Positions 7,857 through 16,979 are shown, numbered from the stretch's first letter. The stretch: DNA of 64,000 nt from Actinomycetospora sp. NBRC 106378 (GCF_030269685.1 NZ_BSTT01000001.1:806001-870000), one strand, 5' to 3'. The notes: a model not told the origin generated them from the sequence alone. Translations and numbers: made by a program.

Positions 7857-9173
7857 TCAGCCCTTGATGCGCCGCCCCGCCGCGCGGGTGGCGGTGAGGA
7901 TCTCGGCCGGGTCGACCCGCACCGGCACCCGGTCGGCAAGCACCGGGTCGCCCGCCACCCACACGTCGCGCACCGAGCGCGAGCCGGACGACCAGACGAG
8001 GTTCGACACCAGCTGCGCCGGGTCGTCCGGGTCGACGAACGCCGGGTCGTCGAGGTCGACGTGCACCACGTCGCCCCACGCCCCGGCCCGCAGCCGCCCC
8101 AGGTCGTCGCGCCCCAGCGCGTCGGCACCACCCGCCGTCGCGAGCAGGAGGACGTCGGCCGCGGTGAGGGCCGTGGCGTCGGCCCCGCGCTGCCGCGCGA
8201 ACAGCGAGGCGAGCCGCTGCTCCTCCCACAGGTCGAGGTCGTCGTTCGACGCCGGGGAGTCCGTGCCGAGCCCGACCCGCAGGCCCGCCGTCAGCATGTC
8301 CCCGACCCGCGCCACGCCCGCGGCGAGCTTCGCGTTGGAGCCGGGGCAGTGGGCCACCGCGACGTCGTGCCGCGCGAAGATCTCGAGGTCCTGGTCGGAC
8401 ATCTGGATGGAGTGCGCCGCGAGCACCCGACCGCCCAGGCTGCCCGTCGTCTCCAGCATCGCGGGGACCGAGCCGTAGACCGCGCGGACCTCGTCGTCCT
8501 CGCCGACCGCCTCCGCGACGTGGATGTGCAGGAGCGCCCCGCGCTCGCGGGCCGCGGCCGCCGTCGTCGCGACCGCCTCCGCGGAGAGCGTGTAGGCCGA
8601 GTGCGCGCCGTACCCGAGCTCGACCCGCTCGCCGGGGCCGAACCGCAGGCCGTCGGCGTCGATCCAGGTCGAGATCCCGTCGCGCATCTGCTCCCACGTC
8701 CCGAGCCGGTCCATGCCGGGGGCGGTGATGATCCCCGGGGTCATGACGACCCGGGACCCGAGCTCGAGGACGGCCTCGACGACGGTGTCGGCCCAGAAGT
8801 ACATCTCGGTCGAGGTGGTGACGCCGTGGCGCAGCATCTCCGCCCCGCCCGCGAGCATCCCGACGCGCACGTCGGCGGCGTCCAGCCGCGCCTCCGCCGG
8901 CCACACCACCTCGGTGAGCCAGCGCATGAGGGGCAGGTCCCCGCCCATCCCGCGCAGCAGGGCGAGCGGGGTGTGCGCGTGCGTGTTGACCAGACCCGGC
9001 ATCAGCAGGCCGGTGAAGTGTGTCGTCGGCGCGTCGGTCGCCGGGGCGTCCGCCGCCGGTCCGACATAGCTGATCCGGCCGGCGTCGTCGACGTCCACCA
9101 CCGCGTCCCGCAGCGGCACGGGTGGGCCGTCGCAGGTCAGGACGAGCGGGGCGGCGAGACGGCGCGCGGTCAT
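7857..9173 (-). CDS. Amidohydrolase of the SAH/MTA deaminase (chlorohydrolase) group
   Basis: A 438-aa metal-dependent hydrolase of the amidohydrolase superfamily. HAHTP at residues 65-69 supplies two metal ligands, HIHVAE and the AHS segment further metal/substrate His residues, and DSPASNDDLD the catalytic Asp, all in the order seen in 5-methylthioadenosine/S-adenosylhomocysteine deaminases and related aminohydrolases. The expected reaction is deamination of an adenosine-like nucleoside to the inosine analogue, but guanine- and triazine-type relatives share these motifs. It lies 53 bases upstream of prpE on the same strand. Confidence 0.85.
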   Translation of the reverse strand: MTARRLAAPLVLTCDGPPVPLRDAVVDVDDAGRISYVGPAADAPATDAPTTHFTGLLMPGLVNTHAHTPLALLRGMGGDLPLMRWLTEVVWPAEARLDAADVRVGMLAGGAEMLRHGVTTSTEMYFWADTVVEAVLELGSRVVMTPGIITAPGMDRLGTWEQMRDGISTWIDADGLRFGPGERVELGYGAHSAYTLSAEAVATTAAAARERGALLHIHVAEAVGEDDEVRAVYGSVPAMLETTGSLGGRVLAAHSIQMSDQDLEIFARHDVAVAHCPGSNAKLAAGVARVGDMLTAGLRVGLGTDSPASNDDLDLWEEQRLASLFARQRGADATALTAADVLLLATAGGADALGRDDLGRLRAGAWGDVVHVDLDDPAFVDPDDPAQLVSNLVWSSGSRSVRDVWVAGDPVLADRVPVRVDPAEILTATRAAGRRIKG

Positions 9174-9186
9174 GCGGTCAGTCTGA

Positions 9187-9699
9187 TCAACGCCCCGCGA
9201 GGTCGCACAGAAGGGTCAGCTGCCGGCGCATCATCACCAGGTCGCCCCACGCCAGCGCCTTCCCGACGACGGGGTGGGTCCCGTCGAGCACGACGGTCGC
9301 GGTCAGTCGCGAGCCCGCCGGGTCGTCGTGCACCGCGTAGGTCACCGCGAACTCGCCCACCGGGCCGGTGGTGGTCCGGCGCCGGATCGTCAGGTGCTCG
9401 CCGGCGACGAACGAGTCGATCACGAAGACGATCAGCAGCCGCTGTCCCACGGCCAGGTCGTCGGCGCCCGGCGTCAGGGTGCGGGGGCTGCGGCGTCCGA
9501 GATTGTCGACCAGGTCGTAGCTGTACGGCGCGACGGTGAGCTGGCACAGCCACCGCCACAGCACGGCGGGGTCGGCCGTGCTGGTGGCGCCGCGGGTCCA
9601 GCGGTCGGTCGGACGTGCGACGAGGTCGTCGGCCGGGGTGCGGCGCGCACGCTCGGCCGCCGTGGTACCCCAGTGCTCCGGCAGGTCCACGCGGACCAT
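9187..9699 (-). CDS. SRPBCC-like (polyketide cyclase/START fold) protein
   Basis: About 170 aa with a pattern of beta strands and a final long helix (VGKALAWGDLVMMRRQLTLLCDLAGR) typical of SRPBCC ligand-binding proteins. No catalytic residues can be assigned. The frame is open to 9762, but MVRVDLP at 9699 is the first start followed by family-like sequence; a GTG three codons later has slightly better spacing to AGGTGGG. It ends only 13 bases before the amidohydrolase start, so the two are probably co-transcribed. Confidence 0.65.
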   Translation of the reverse strand: MVRVDLPEHWGTTAAERARRTPADDLVARPTDRWTRGATSTADPAVLWRWLCQLTVAPYSYDLVDNLGRRSPRTLTPGADDLAVGQRLLIVFVIDSFVAGEHLTIRRRTTTGPVGEFAVTYAVHDDPAGSRLTATVVLDGTHPVVGKALAWGDLVMMRRQLTLLCDLAGR

Positions 9700-9768
9700 C
9701 CCACCTGACGATGCGGCGTTCCTGCCACTGGGCGACAGGAACGACGCTTTCCTGCCACGCAACGCGGG

Positions 9769-10476
9769 CTACCGGTCCAGCAACGACCGCAGCGACCGGA
9801 GCGGCTGCAGCCACGCACCACCGGGGGGCAGCGTGTCGAGGCTGACGCGCGGCAGGGGCTCGCGGAAGACGCCGTCGATCTCCTCGAGGTCGAGGAAGCC
9901 GACGACCTCGGACGCCACGGCGAAGGCGGCGTACTCGCGGAACCCGATCACGGTGACCCGGATGCCCTGCTCGACGAGGGCCTCGAGCGGCTCGCGGAAG
10001 GCCCGCCCGTCGCCGGAGGCCACGACCACGTGCTCGAGGCCGCCCTCGGCGTTGCGCGCCGCGATGTGGGCGAGCATGTCGTCGTCGACGTCGGAGTCCT
10101 CGGCGGTCTTCGGCTTGGCGAAGACGGCGAACCCGACGTTGCGCAGCGCCTCGACCCAGGGGCGCACGATCTCGGTCGACCCGGGGACGACGTTGGTGAA
10201 CACCGTGGCCTCGGCCAGGCCCTCCGGCCCGGCGAGCCCGAGCAGCCAGCGACCGACCGCGTCGAACCGCGGCCGGAACGCCGACGTCGGCCGTGCCCCG
10301 AGCAGCGAGCCGAGGCTCATGTCCATGTTCGGCGCGTCCCAGACGAGCAGCGTCCGGGGCGTCGGGGCGGGCACGGCGGCGTCGACGTCCACGTCGGGGT
10401 GGCTCCCGCCGGCCAGCGTCACCGGGCCCGTCGCGTGCGCGAGATCGGCCGGGGAGGGCGCGGGGGAGGGTGACAC
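9769..10476 (-). CDS. NYN-domain (PIN-like) putative ribonuclease
   Basis: About 235 aa. The core runs LLVWDAPNMDMSL (first acidic residue plus Asn), DSDVDDDMLAHIA and VVVASGDGRAFREPL, the three conserved acidic blocks of NYN/LabA-type metal-dependent nucleases. Substrate is unknown; relatives process RNA. I place the start at GTG 10476 because TAGAGT lies exactly 7 bases upstream (leaderless promoter) and because the extra N-terminal 34 residues of the longer frame are Arg-rich and non-family-like. The alternative GTG at 10578 would overlap the trmB stop by GTGA and be translationally coupled. Confidence 0.75.
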   Translation of the reverse strand: MSPSPAPSPADLAHATGPVTLAGGSHPDVDVDAAVPAPTPRTLLVWDAPNMDMSLGSLLGARPTSAFRPRFDAVGRWLLGLAGPEGLAEATVFTNVVPGSTEIVRPWVEALRNVGFAVFAKPKTAEDSDVDDDMLAHIAARNAEGGLEHVVVASGDGRAFREPLEALVEQGIRVTVIGFREYAAFAVASEVVGFLDLEEIDGVFREPLPRVSLDTLPPGGAWLQPLRSLRSLLDR

Positions 10477-10483
10477 GTTGTCG

Positions 10484-10489
10484 ACTCTA
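10484..10489 (-). promoter_or_regulatory. Leaderless -10 box of the NYN gene
   Basis: TAGAGT on the minus strand ends 7 bases before the GTG at 10476, so transcription would start at or next to the start codon. Confidence 0.45.
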
Positions 10490-10574
10490 ACGGCCCGTCG
10501 CCGACGCGTCCGTCGCGTTCCCCCGTCGCTGCGCTCCTCCCGGGAGCGGCGCCCGCCGTCGTCGTACCGGATGA

Positions 10575-11306
10575 TCACGACGCCTCCCCCGTGCGGACGA
10601 GCAGCAGGTCACGGCTGGGTCGGCCCTCGCGCTCGGCGCGGGTCTCGAACTTCGTGCGCGGCCGCCACGCGGGGCGCGGCGCGAAGCCGCCGTGGGGGTT
10701 CTGCAGCGTCGGCTCGCCGTCGGTGACCTCGAGCATCCACTCGGCGTAGTCGGCGACGTCGGTGGCCAGGTGCAGGACGGCACCGGGGCGCAGCCGGGAG
10801 GCCATGAGCGCGACGGTCTCCGGCTGGATGATGCGGCGCTTGTGGTGGCGGCGCTTGGGCCAGGGGTCGGGGTAGTAGACGCGGAGGTTGTCCAGCGAGT
10901 CCGGGGCGACGTGGTCGCGCAGCACCACCACGGCATCGCCGCGCAGCAACCGGAGGTTCTCCAGCTCCGCGGCCTCGATGCGCATCAGGAGCTGGGCGAG
11001 CCCGGGCGGGTAGACCTCGACGGCGACGTGGTCCGCGTCGGGCTCCGCGGCCGCCAGCGCGGCCGTGGTCTCCCCCATGCCGGAACCGATCTCGAGGCGC
11101 AGCGGCGCGGTCCGGCCGAACCACCGAGCGGCGTCGAGGTGCCCGTCGGCGTCGAGGACGTCGCCGAGGTCGGCGAGCTCGCGCCCGTACTGCGGCCACG
11201 CACGGTCCCAGGCCCGCTGCTGACCGGGGGTCACCCGCCCGCCGCGGTCGGCGAAGCTGACGATCCCGCGTCGTCGGTCGAGCCCCGTGACGTCTCCTGC
11301 TGGCAC
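10575..11306 (-). CDS. trmB: tRNA (guanine-N7-)-methyltransferase
   Basis: A 243-aa SAM-dependent enzyme that methylates G46 in the variable loop of tRNAs. The SAM site LEIGSGMGE begins near residue 70, and the family hallmark PDPWPKRRHHKRR lies around 145-157, followed by the LHLATDVADYAEWM segment. Length and motif order are normal. The GTG start at 11306 has GAGG 8 bases upstream. It is adjacent to the NYN gene, giving a small RNA-modification/RNA-processing neighbourhood. Confidence 0.95.
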   Translation of the reverse strand: MPAGDVTGLDRRRGIVSFADRGGRVTPGQQRAWDRAWPQYGRELADLGDVLDADGHLDAARWFGRTAPLRLEIGSGMGETTAALAAAEPDADHVAVEVYPPGLAQLLMRIEAAELENLRLLRGDAVVVLRDHVAPDSLDNLRVYYPDPWPKRRHHKRRIIQPETVALMASRLRPGAVLHLATDVADYAEWMLEVTDGEPTLQNPHGGFAPRPAWRPRTKFETRAEREGRPSRDLLLVRTGEAS

Positions 11307-11369
11307 GGGTCGATCCTCACATCGGGCACGGACGGACGGAGCGGCGGGAGCACCGCGGGGCGACGGGCG

Positions 11370-11801
11370 TCAGGAGCCGTTCGACTCGATCGCCTGCGTG
11401 GGCCCGCGGTTGTCGCGCGGCCGTCGGTTGCCGCCGCGCAGGTTGGCCGCCATCTGCTGCACCCGGTTGTTGTTCCGGATCCGGGCGAGGATCGCGAGCG
11501 TGACCACGTGCAGGATGCCGAGGAAGACCAGCATCGAGCCGATCTTGGTGACGACGTACTGCACGGTCCCCGCGATCTCGATGGGGTCCCAGGTCGACAT
11601 GAGGGCGATGAAGCCGACCGCCACGAGGTAGTAGGCGACGGTGAGCAGGCGGCTCACCGACTGCGCCGCGTCCCGGTCGTCGAACACCTCGCGCAGGAAA
11701 CCGAGCCCGGAGCGCTGCAGGACCATGCCGACGACGACGGCCAGGATGGTGCCGACGGCGACCACGAGCAGGTAGGTGCCGGTATCGGCGCTGGAGGCCA
11801 C
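11370..11801 (-). CDS. Conserved membrane protein, 143 aa
   Basis: Three predicted membrane helices (about residues 9-27, 50-66 and 84-105) with a charged Asn/Arg-rich C-terminal tail (RIRNNNRVQQMAANLRGG). The short loop FLREVFDDRDAAQSVSRL lies between helices one and two. No function can be assigned; the shape fits a small integral-membrane protein. It is upstream of trmB on the same strand and divergent from the dynamin-like pair. Confidence 0.7.
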   Translation of the reverse strand: MASSADTGTYLLVVAVGTILAVVVGMVLQRSGLGFLREVFDDRDAAQSVSRLLTVAYYLVAVGFIALMSTWDPIEIAGTVQYVVTKIGSMLVFLGILHVVTLAILARIRNNNRVQQMAANLRGGNRRPRDNRGPTQAIESNGS

Positions 11802-11962
11802 GGCGGAGCCCTTCCGTCAATGCCCGGGACGCCCCCGGTCGGGGTCCAGAATCCCCTGATCGGCGACGGGACGAAACCCGACGCGCGCGTGATCCCGCCA
11901 CGGATGTGACGGGTGGGGCCACCGGTCCGCCCGTTCCGCCCCCACGGAGCGCGCGGGCTCCC

Positions 11963-11968
11963 TACCCT
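11963..11968 (+). promoter_or_regulatory. Leaderless -10 box of the first dynamin-like gene
   Basis: TACCCT ends 7 bases before the GTG at 11976; no Shine-Dalgarno sequence is present, consistent with a leaderless mRNA. Confidence 0.45.
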
Positions 11969-11975
11969 GCGCCCT

Positions 11976-13424
11976 GTGGGTCGGTGGGCGGAGGACACGG
12001 CACGGCGCTGCCGGACGATCTCGCCCGCCGTCGCGCTGCCGATCGCCGACGCCCTGGACACGGTGGCGGCCCGGGCGGTCGCCACGCCGGCGATCGTGGT
12101 CACGGGACCGGTGTCCTCCGGCAAGTCGACCCTGGTCAACGCGCTGGTCGGCCGCCGGGTCGCGCCCACCGGGGCGGGTGAGTGCACCCGGCTGACCGCC
12201 CGCTACGTCCGCGGGCCGGTCGACCGCCTCGACGTGGTGCTCGCCGACGGCACCCGCCGCCCGCTGCCGCTGGCAGAGGGCGGCCGCGTGCCCGCGGCGG
12301 TCGGGGACCGGCTCGGCGTCGACCCCGCGGACGTCGACCACCTGCTCGTCTCCCTCACCAGCGAGGCGCTCGACGGCCTCACCGTGGTCGACACCCCCGG
12401 CGCCGGCTCCGCCCGCCGGCCGCGGGGACCCGCCCGGGGCGCCGCCGACGCCGCGGAGGCCGCTCTCGTGGTCCTGCCGGCCGCCGCGCGCCCGGGGGAC
12501 GTCGCGGGGCTCGCCGACGCCGCGCGACACGGTCCGGCGGGGGTGGTGGCGGTGCTCGGCCGGGCCGACACGGTGGGGCCGGCCGCCGACGCGGCCGCGG
12601 TGGCCGACGCCCTGTCCCACCGGCTCGGCGCGCAGGTCGGAGCGGTGACCCCCGTCGTGGGGCTGCTCGCCGAGACGGCCGTGACCGGTGCGCTGGTGAC
12701 CGCGGACGTCGCCGCGCTGCGGGCCCTCGCCGCCGACCCCGGCACCGACGCCGCCCTGGCCGACCCCGAGCTGTTCACGGGCGCCCCACTGGCCGTCCCC
12801 GCCGCCGTCCGCACCCGGCTGCTCGACCTGCTCGACCGGCGCGGCGTCGGGCTCGCCCTGACCCTGCTGCGCGAACGGCCCGACGCCGGGGTCGGCGACG
12901 TGTGTGCCGCCCTGCTCGCCGCCTCCGGTCTCGACCGGGTCGTCGACCGGCTGCGCACCGAGGTGCGCGCCCGGGCGGACCTGCTCGCGACCGTCGCCGC
13001 CGAACGGCGCGTCGCGGCCCTCGCGGAGGCCGAGCGCGCCGCGCTGCGGGCGGACCGCCGACGCGGGACGGCCGGACCCACCGCCGATCGCGACCTCGTC
13101 CTGCTCACCGACCTCCTCGAGGAGCTCAGCGCCCGCCCCGTCCACCTCGACCGCGAGCTGGTCGAGGCGGCCGCCCGCCACGGCAGCGGGGCCCTGCCCC
13201 TGCCCGAGGACCTCGCCGCCGACCTCGACCTGCTCGCCGCCCCGGCGCCCGACCTCGCCCGGCGGCTCGGGCTCACCTCCCCGACCGAGCTCGCCGGGCA
13301 CGCCGCCCGGCGGGCCGCGGCCTGGCGCGGCTACGCCACGTGGGGCACCCCGCCCGCGCGGGCCGACGTCGCCACCACCGTCCACCGCGGGTGGGCCCGC
13401 CTGTGGGGCGAGCTCATCCGGTGA
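11976..13424 (+). CDS. Dynamin-like GTPase, intact P-loop partner
   Basis: A 482-aa protein with Walker A GPVSSGKS at residues 44-51, a switch Thr in GAGECT, and the G3 motif DTPGAG at 139-144, the layout of bacterial dynamin-like/TRAFAC GTPases. The G4 position reads GRADT rather than N/TKxD, so guanine specificity is uncertain. The C-terminal half is helical and Arg/Ala-rich, without a membrane segment. Its stop overlaps the GTG of the next gene (GTGA), indicating coupled synthesis. By analogy with Streptomyces DynA/DynB and mycobacterial IniA/IniC pairs, it may remodel membrane; that is inference. Confidence 0.7.
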   Translation: MGRWAEDTARRCRTISPAVALPIADALDTVAARAVATPAIVVTGPVSSGKSTLVNALVGRRVAPTGAGECTRLTARYVRGPVDRLDVVLADGTRRPLPLAEGGRVPAAVGDRLGVDPADVDHLLVSLTSEALDGLTVVDTPGAGSARRPRGPARGAADAAEAALVVLPAAARPGDVAGLADAARHGPAGVVAVLGRADTVGPAADAAAVADALSHRLGAQVGAVTPVVGLLAETAVTGALVTADVAALRALAADPGTDAALADPELFTGAPLAVPAAVRTRLLDLLDRRGVGLALTLLRERPDAGVGDVCAALLAASGLDRVVDRLRTEVRARADLLATVAAERRVAALAEAERAALRADRRRGTAGPTADRDLVLLTDLLEELSARPVHLDRELVEAAARHGSGALPLPEDLAADLDLLAAPAPDLARRLGLTSPTELAGHAARRAAAWRGYATWGTPPARADVATTVHRGWARLWGELIR

Positions 13425-14989
13425 GTGGTCCCTGGGCCTCGCTCCCCGAGGAGATCTCAGCCGCCCGGCGCGAGCTGGCCCGGGCCCTCGCCGGCACCGG
13501 GGCATCGACGCCGGGGCCTCCCGCTGCCCGAGGCCGCGGGGCCTCCGGGGATCGCCCCGCCGTCGCCCTCGTGGGCGCGCCGGGCCGGGGCCGGCGGGCC
13601 CTCGCGGCTGCCCTGGTCGACCTCGATCCCGCCGGCCTCCCGGCGGACCTCGACCGGCTGGGCCCCGCGGAGGTCGACGTCCCCCTGCTCGAGGAGCTGG
13701 ACCTCCTCCTGCCACGCCGGTCGCCCTCCGGGGACTGGACGGCGGGCCCGGCCTCGGCGCTGCTCGTGGTCGCCGGGGCCGGGGCACCGCTCGACCACGA
13801 CGAGCTCGACCGGCTCGACGTGGCGGCGGGCGCCGTGCAGGCCGTGGTGTTCGCGCTGGCCGGCACGGACGCACACCGCGGGTGGCGCACCGTGCTGGAG
13901 GCCGACCGGGACCTGGTCGCCGAGCGCGTCCCGCGGCTGGCCGACGCCCCGTGGTTCCCGGTCGCCCCGGGGCTGGCCGCCGCGGCCCGGGGTACCGGCA
14001 CCGACGGCGAGCCCCTCCGGCGACGGGCCGGCCTCGCCCCGCTGCAGCAGCACCTCCACCACCTCGTCGCCCGCAGACGGCGGATGCTCGACGAGACGAA
14101 CGCGGTGCGCGCCGCGGTGACCGCGCTCCGGTCGGTCGGGGACGCCGCGACGGCTCCCGACCTGCGTCGACGTCGGGCGACGCTGGAGTCGGCCCGGACC
14201 GCGCTGCGGCGCGAGCACCACGTGCGCTGGCGCTCGGAGCTCGCCGCCGCGCGGGTGGCCGTCGTCGACGACCTCGGACGACGGGTCCGCGCCCTCGCCA
14301 CGACCCACCGGGACCGGATCGACCGGGCGTCGCGCCGCGACCTCGCGAGGGTGGAGGCCGACCTCGCCCGTGACCTGGAGACGGTCGCCGCCGCGGTGGT
14401 GGCGGCGCTCGGTGAGCGTCTGCGGGACCTCGTCGTCGGGACCCTCGCGGGCCTCCTGCCGCCCGCCGAGCTCGCGGGGCTCCGGATCCCCGCGCCCGCG
14501 GCCGCGCCGGCGGTCCCCGCGAGCGCGCCGCGACCGGCCGACCGGATGCTCGTCGTGGCCGGGGCGACCGGCGGGCTCGGCCTCTCCCGGCTCGCCCTAC
14601 TGCCGTTGCTCGCCGTGCCCGTGGCTCCGGTGATCGGGGCGGCGCTGGTGCCGGTGTCGGTGGGGATCGGGCTCGGCGCGGCGGGCTGGATGGCGCGGGT
14701 CCGGCGCCGGGCGGCGGACCGGGCGCACGCGCGGGCGTGGTTGGCGGAGGCGCTCGGGCAGGCGCGGACCGACCTCGAGCGGGTCCTCTCCGAGGCGCTG
14801 ATCGTGGCCGACCGCGAGATCACGCTCGCGCTGGACCGTGCCCTCGACGAGCACGGACGTTGGCTCGACGCCGAGCTCGCGGCCGTCGCCGGGCAGCTCA
14901 CCGACCCCCGCCACCGGGACCGGACCGCCGTCACTGCGCGGGCGGAGGCGGTGCTGGACCGGGTCGCGACGGCCCTGGCGGCGGGCTGA
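13421..14989 (+). CDS. Dynamin-like partner with degenerate P-loop and membrane hairpin
   Basis: A 522-aa product starting at the GTG that overlaps the previous stop. The Walker A position reads GAPGRGRRAL: the invariant Lys is Arg and the next Ser/Thr also Arg, so nucleotide hydrolysis is doubtful. The middle is long helical, Arg-rich sequence (about residues 215-330), followed by a hydrophobic hairpin around 395-425 (LGLSRLALLPLLAVP, then VIGAALVPVSVGIGLG) and a further helix. That arrangement, helical stalk plus membrane paddle, recalls dynamin-like proteins. It probably forms a heteromer with the upstream GTPase, serving as membrane anchor. Confidence 0.65.
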   Translation: MSGPWASLPEEISAARRELARALAGTGASTPGPPAARGRGASGDRPAVALVGAPGRGRRALAAALVDLDPAGLPADLDRLGPAEVDVPLLEELDLLLPRRSPSGDWTAGPASALLVVAGAGAPLDHDELDRLDVAAGAVQAVVFALAGTDAHRGWRTVLEADRDLVAERVPRLADAPWFPVAPGLAAAARGTGTDGEPLRRRAGLAPLQQHLHHLVARRRRMLDETNAVRAAVTALRSVGDAATAPDLRRRRATLESARTALRREHHVRWRSELAAARVAVVDDLGRRVRALATTHRDRIDRASRRDLARVEADLARDLETVAAAVVAALGERLRDLVVGTLAGLLPPAELAGLRIPAPAAAPAVPASAPRPADRMLVVAGATGGLGLSRLALLPLLAVPVAPVIGAALVPVSVGIGLGAAGWMARVRRRAADRAHARAWLAEALGQARTDLERVLSEALIVADREITLALDRALDEHGRWLDAELAAVAGQLTDPRHRDRTAVTARAEAVLDRVATALAAG

Positions 14990-15041
14990 GTTCTCCCGAA
15001 CCGGCCCCACGGTCGGCGTCGACCTCCTACCGTCGGTGGCC

Positions 15042-15401
15042 ATGACCGAGGACGAGGTCGGGCCGCAGGAGCCGGTGACCTTCCCGCACCCGCCACCCAC
15101 GCCCGTACTCGCCACCGGCGACCTGCTGCCGGGCGCGCCCCTCCTCGCCGCCGCAACCGTCGACTCCGACGGCGACGGCACCGCCGACACCACGGTCGCT
15201 CCCTGGGGCGACGGGCTGGTGCTGGCCACCGACCTCGACCACGACGGGCACGCCGACGTGGTCACCCGGGTGGGCCCCGAGGGGGTCGTCACGGCCCGAC
15301 ACGCCGACGGCGCGGTCCACGTCGAGGAGCGGCCGTGGGGCGCGCCGCCCCCGCCCGCACCGTCGATCGACCCGCGCACCGGGGCGTGGGTGCGCGGGTA
15401 G
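15042..15401 (+). CDS. Small acidic protein with two Asp-rich calcium-loop motifs
   Basis: A 119-aa product beginning MTEDEVGPQ. Two segments, DSDGDGTADT and DLDHDGHADV, match the DxDxDG pattern of EF-hand/dockerin-type or FG-GAP calcium loops and are spaced about 25 residues apart. There is no signal peptide. The C-terminus is Pro-rich. TACCGT lies 8 bases before the ATG and there is no ribosome binding site, suggesting a leaderless mRNA. Metal binding is a prediction from the motif only. Confidence 0.6.
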   Translation: MTEDEVGPQEPVTFPHPPPTPVLATGDLLPGAPLLAAATVDSDGDGTADTTVAPWGDGLVLATDLDHDGHADVVTRVGPEGVVTARHADGAVHVEERPWGAPPPPAPSIDPRTGAWVRG

Positions 15402-15449
15402 GGCGAGCGGAGCGACGGGGGACGGACGGCTGAGACGCGCCGGGGCCGC

Positions 15450-15455
15450 TACCGT
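15450..15455 (+). promoter_or_regulatory. Leaderless -10 box of tldD
   Basis: TACCGT ends exactly 6 bases before the GTG at 15462, the spacing expected if transcription starts on the first base of the start codon. Confidence 0.5.
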
Positions 15456-15461
15456 CGCCGC

Positions 15462-16979
15462 GTGTTCACCGGCGCGCGCCCCGTCGACCCGGACTTCCTC
15501 GCCCTCCCGCTGCGGCCGGTCGCCGACGCCGCCCTCCAGGTGGCACGCGACGCCGGCGCCGAGCACGCCGACGTCCGCGTCCACCGCCTCCGCAGCCGCG
15601 CCCTCGAGCTGCGCGACGCCCGGGTGGTCAGCTCCTCGGACACCGACCGGGTCGGACTCGCCGTCCGCGTGCTGCGCCGCGGGGTGTGGGGGTTCGCCGC
15701 ACACGTCGACGTCACCCCTTCGACGGCGGCCGCCACCGCCCGCCGCGCCCTGGAGGTCGCGACGACGCTCGCCGCGGTGGCCCGCGAGACCGTCGAGCTC
15801 GCCCCGGAGCCCGTACACCCGGACGTCACGTGGGTCTCGGACTACGAGCTCGACCCGTTCGACGTGCCCGAGGGCGACCGGATCGGGCTGCTGGCGCAAC
15901 GCTCCTCGGCGCTGCTCGCCGCGCCCGGTGTCGACCACGTCGAGGCGAGCTGCCTGGAGGTCAAGGAGCAGACGTTCTACGCCGACCTCGCCGGGACCGT
16001 CACCACGCAGCAGCGGGTGCGGGTCGACCCCGGCGTGAGCGTCACCGCGGTCGACCGCGACGCCGGCGGATTCGAGTCGCTGCGCACGGTGGCGCCCCCG
16101 GCCGGCCGCGGGTGGGAGTACCTCACCGGCACCGGATGGGACTGGGACGCCGAGCTCGCCGAGCTGCCGGAGCTGCTCGCCGAGAAGCTGCGCGCCCCGA
16201 GCGTCGAGGGCGGCCCCACCGACCTCGTCATCGACCCCACCAACCTGTGGCTGGTGATCCACGAGTCGATCGGGCACGCCACCGAGTACGACCGCGCGAT
16301 CGGCTACGAGGCGAACTACGCCGGGACGAGCTTCGCCACCCCGGACCTCCTCGGCACGTTGCGCTACGGCAGCGAGGTCCTGCAGGTGACCGGTGACCGG
16401 ACGGTGCCGCACGGGCTCGCCTCCGTCGGCTGGGACGACGACGGGGTCGCGACCGGCGAGTTCGACCTCATCCGCGACGGCGTGCTCGTCGGCTACCAGG
16501 TCGACCGCTCCTTCGCGCCCCGCCTCGGGCTCGATCGCTCGAACGGCTGCGCCTACGCCGACTCCGCCGAGCACGTCCCGCTCCAGCGGATGGCGAACGT
16601 GTCCATCACCCCCGCGGCGACCGACGTGAGCACCGCCGACCTGATCACCGGCGTCGACGACGGGATCTACGTGGTGGGCGACCGGTCCTGGTCGATCGAC
16701 ATGCAGCGCTACAACTTCCAGTTCACCGGCCAGCGCTTCTACCGGATCCGCGACGGTGCCCTGGCCGGCCAGGTCCGCGACGTCGCCTACCAGGCGACCA
16801 CCACCGACTTCTGGGGCGCGCTGGAGGCGGTCGGCGGCCCGTCGACCTGGCGCCTCGGCGGCGCGTTCACCTGCGGGAAGGCCCAGCCCGGGCAGGTCGC
16901 GCCGGTCAGCCACGGCTGCCCGTCGGCGCTGTTCCGCGGCATCAACGTCCTCAACACCGCGAGCGAGGGTGCCCGATGA
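15462..16979 (+). CDS. tldD: TldD family metalloprotease
   Basis: A 505-aa TldD-type peptidase subunit. HESIGH at residues 267-272 is the HExxxH zinc motif in its conserved setting (LVIHESIGHATE), with AGTSFATPDLLG and the late TCGKAQPGQ...SHGCPSALFRG segment also typical. TldD and TldE form a heterodimer that degrades unfolded peptides and matures some ribosomal peptides such as microcins. The next gene is the partner and starts within this stop (ATGA). No peptide-modification genes are close, so a housekeeping role is likely. Confidence 0.92.
   Translation: MFTGARPVDPDFLALPLRPVADAALQVARDAGAEHADVRVHRLRSRALELRDARVVSSSDTDRVGLAVRVLRRGVWGFAAHVDVTPSTAAATARRALEVATTLAAVARETVELAPEPVHPDVTWVSDYELDPFDVPEGDRIGLLAQRSSALLAAPGVDHVEASCLEVKEQTFYADLAGTVTTQQRVRVDPGVSVTAVDRDAGGFESLRTVAPPAGRGWEYLTGTGWDWDAELAELPELLAEKLRAPSVEGGPTDLVIDPTNLWLVIHESIGHATEYDRAIGYEANYAGTSFATPDLLGTLRYGSEVLQVTGDRTVPHGLASVGWDDDGVATGEFDLIRDGVLVGYQVDRSFAPRLGLDRSNGCAYADSAEHVPLQRMANVSITPAATDVSTADLITGVDDGIYVVGDRSWSIDMQRYNFQFTGQRFYRIRDGALAGQVRDVAYQATTTDFWGALEAVGGPSTWRLGGAFTCGKAQPGQVAPVSHGCPSALFRGINVLNTASEGAR

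Noticed and set aside
5575..8478. 967-aa plus-strand open frame
   Set aside because: Shadow opposite prpE and the amidohydrolase, which have intact family motifs on the minus strand.
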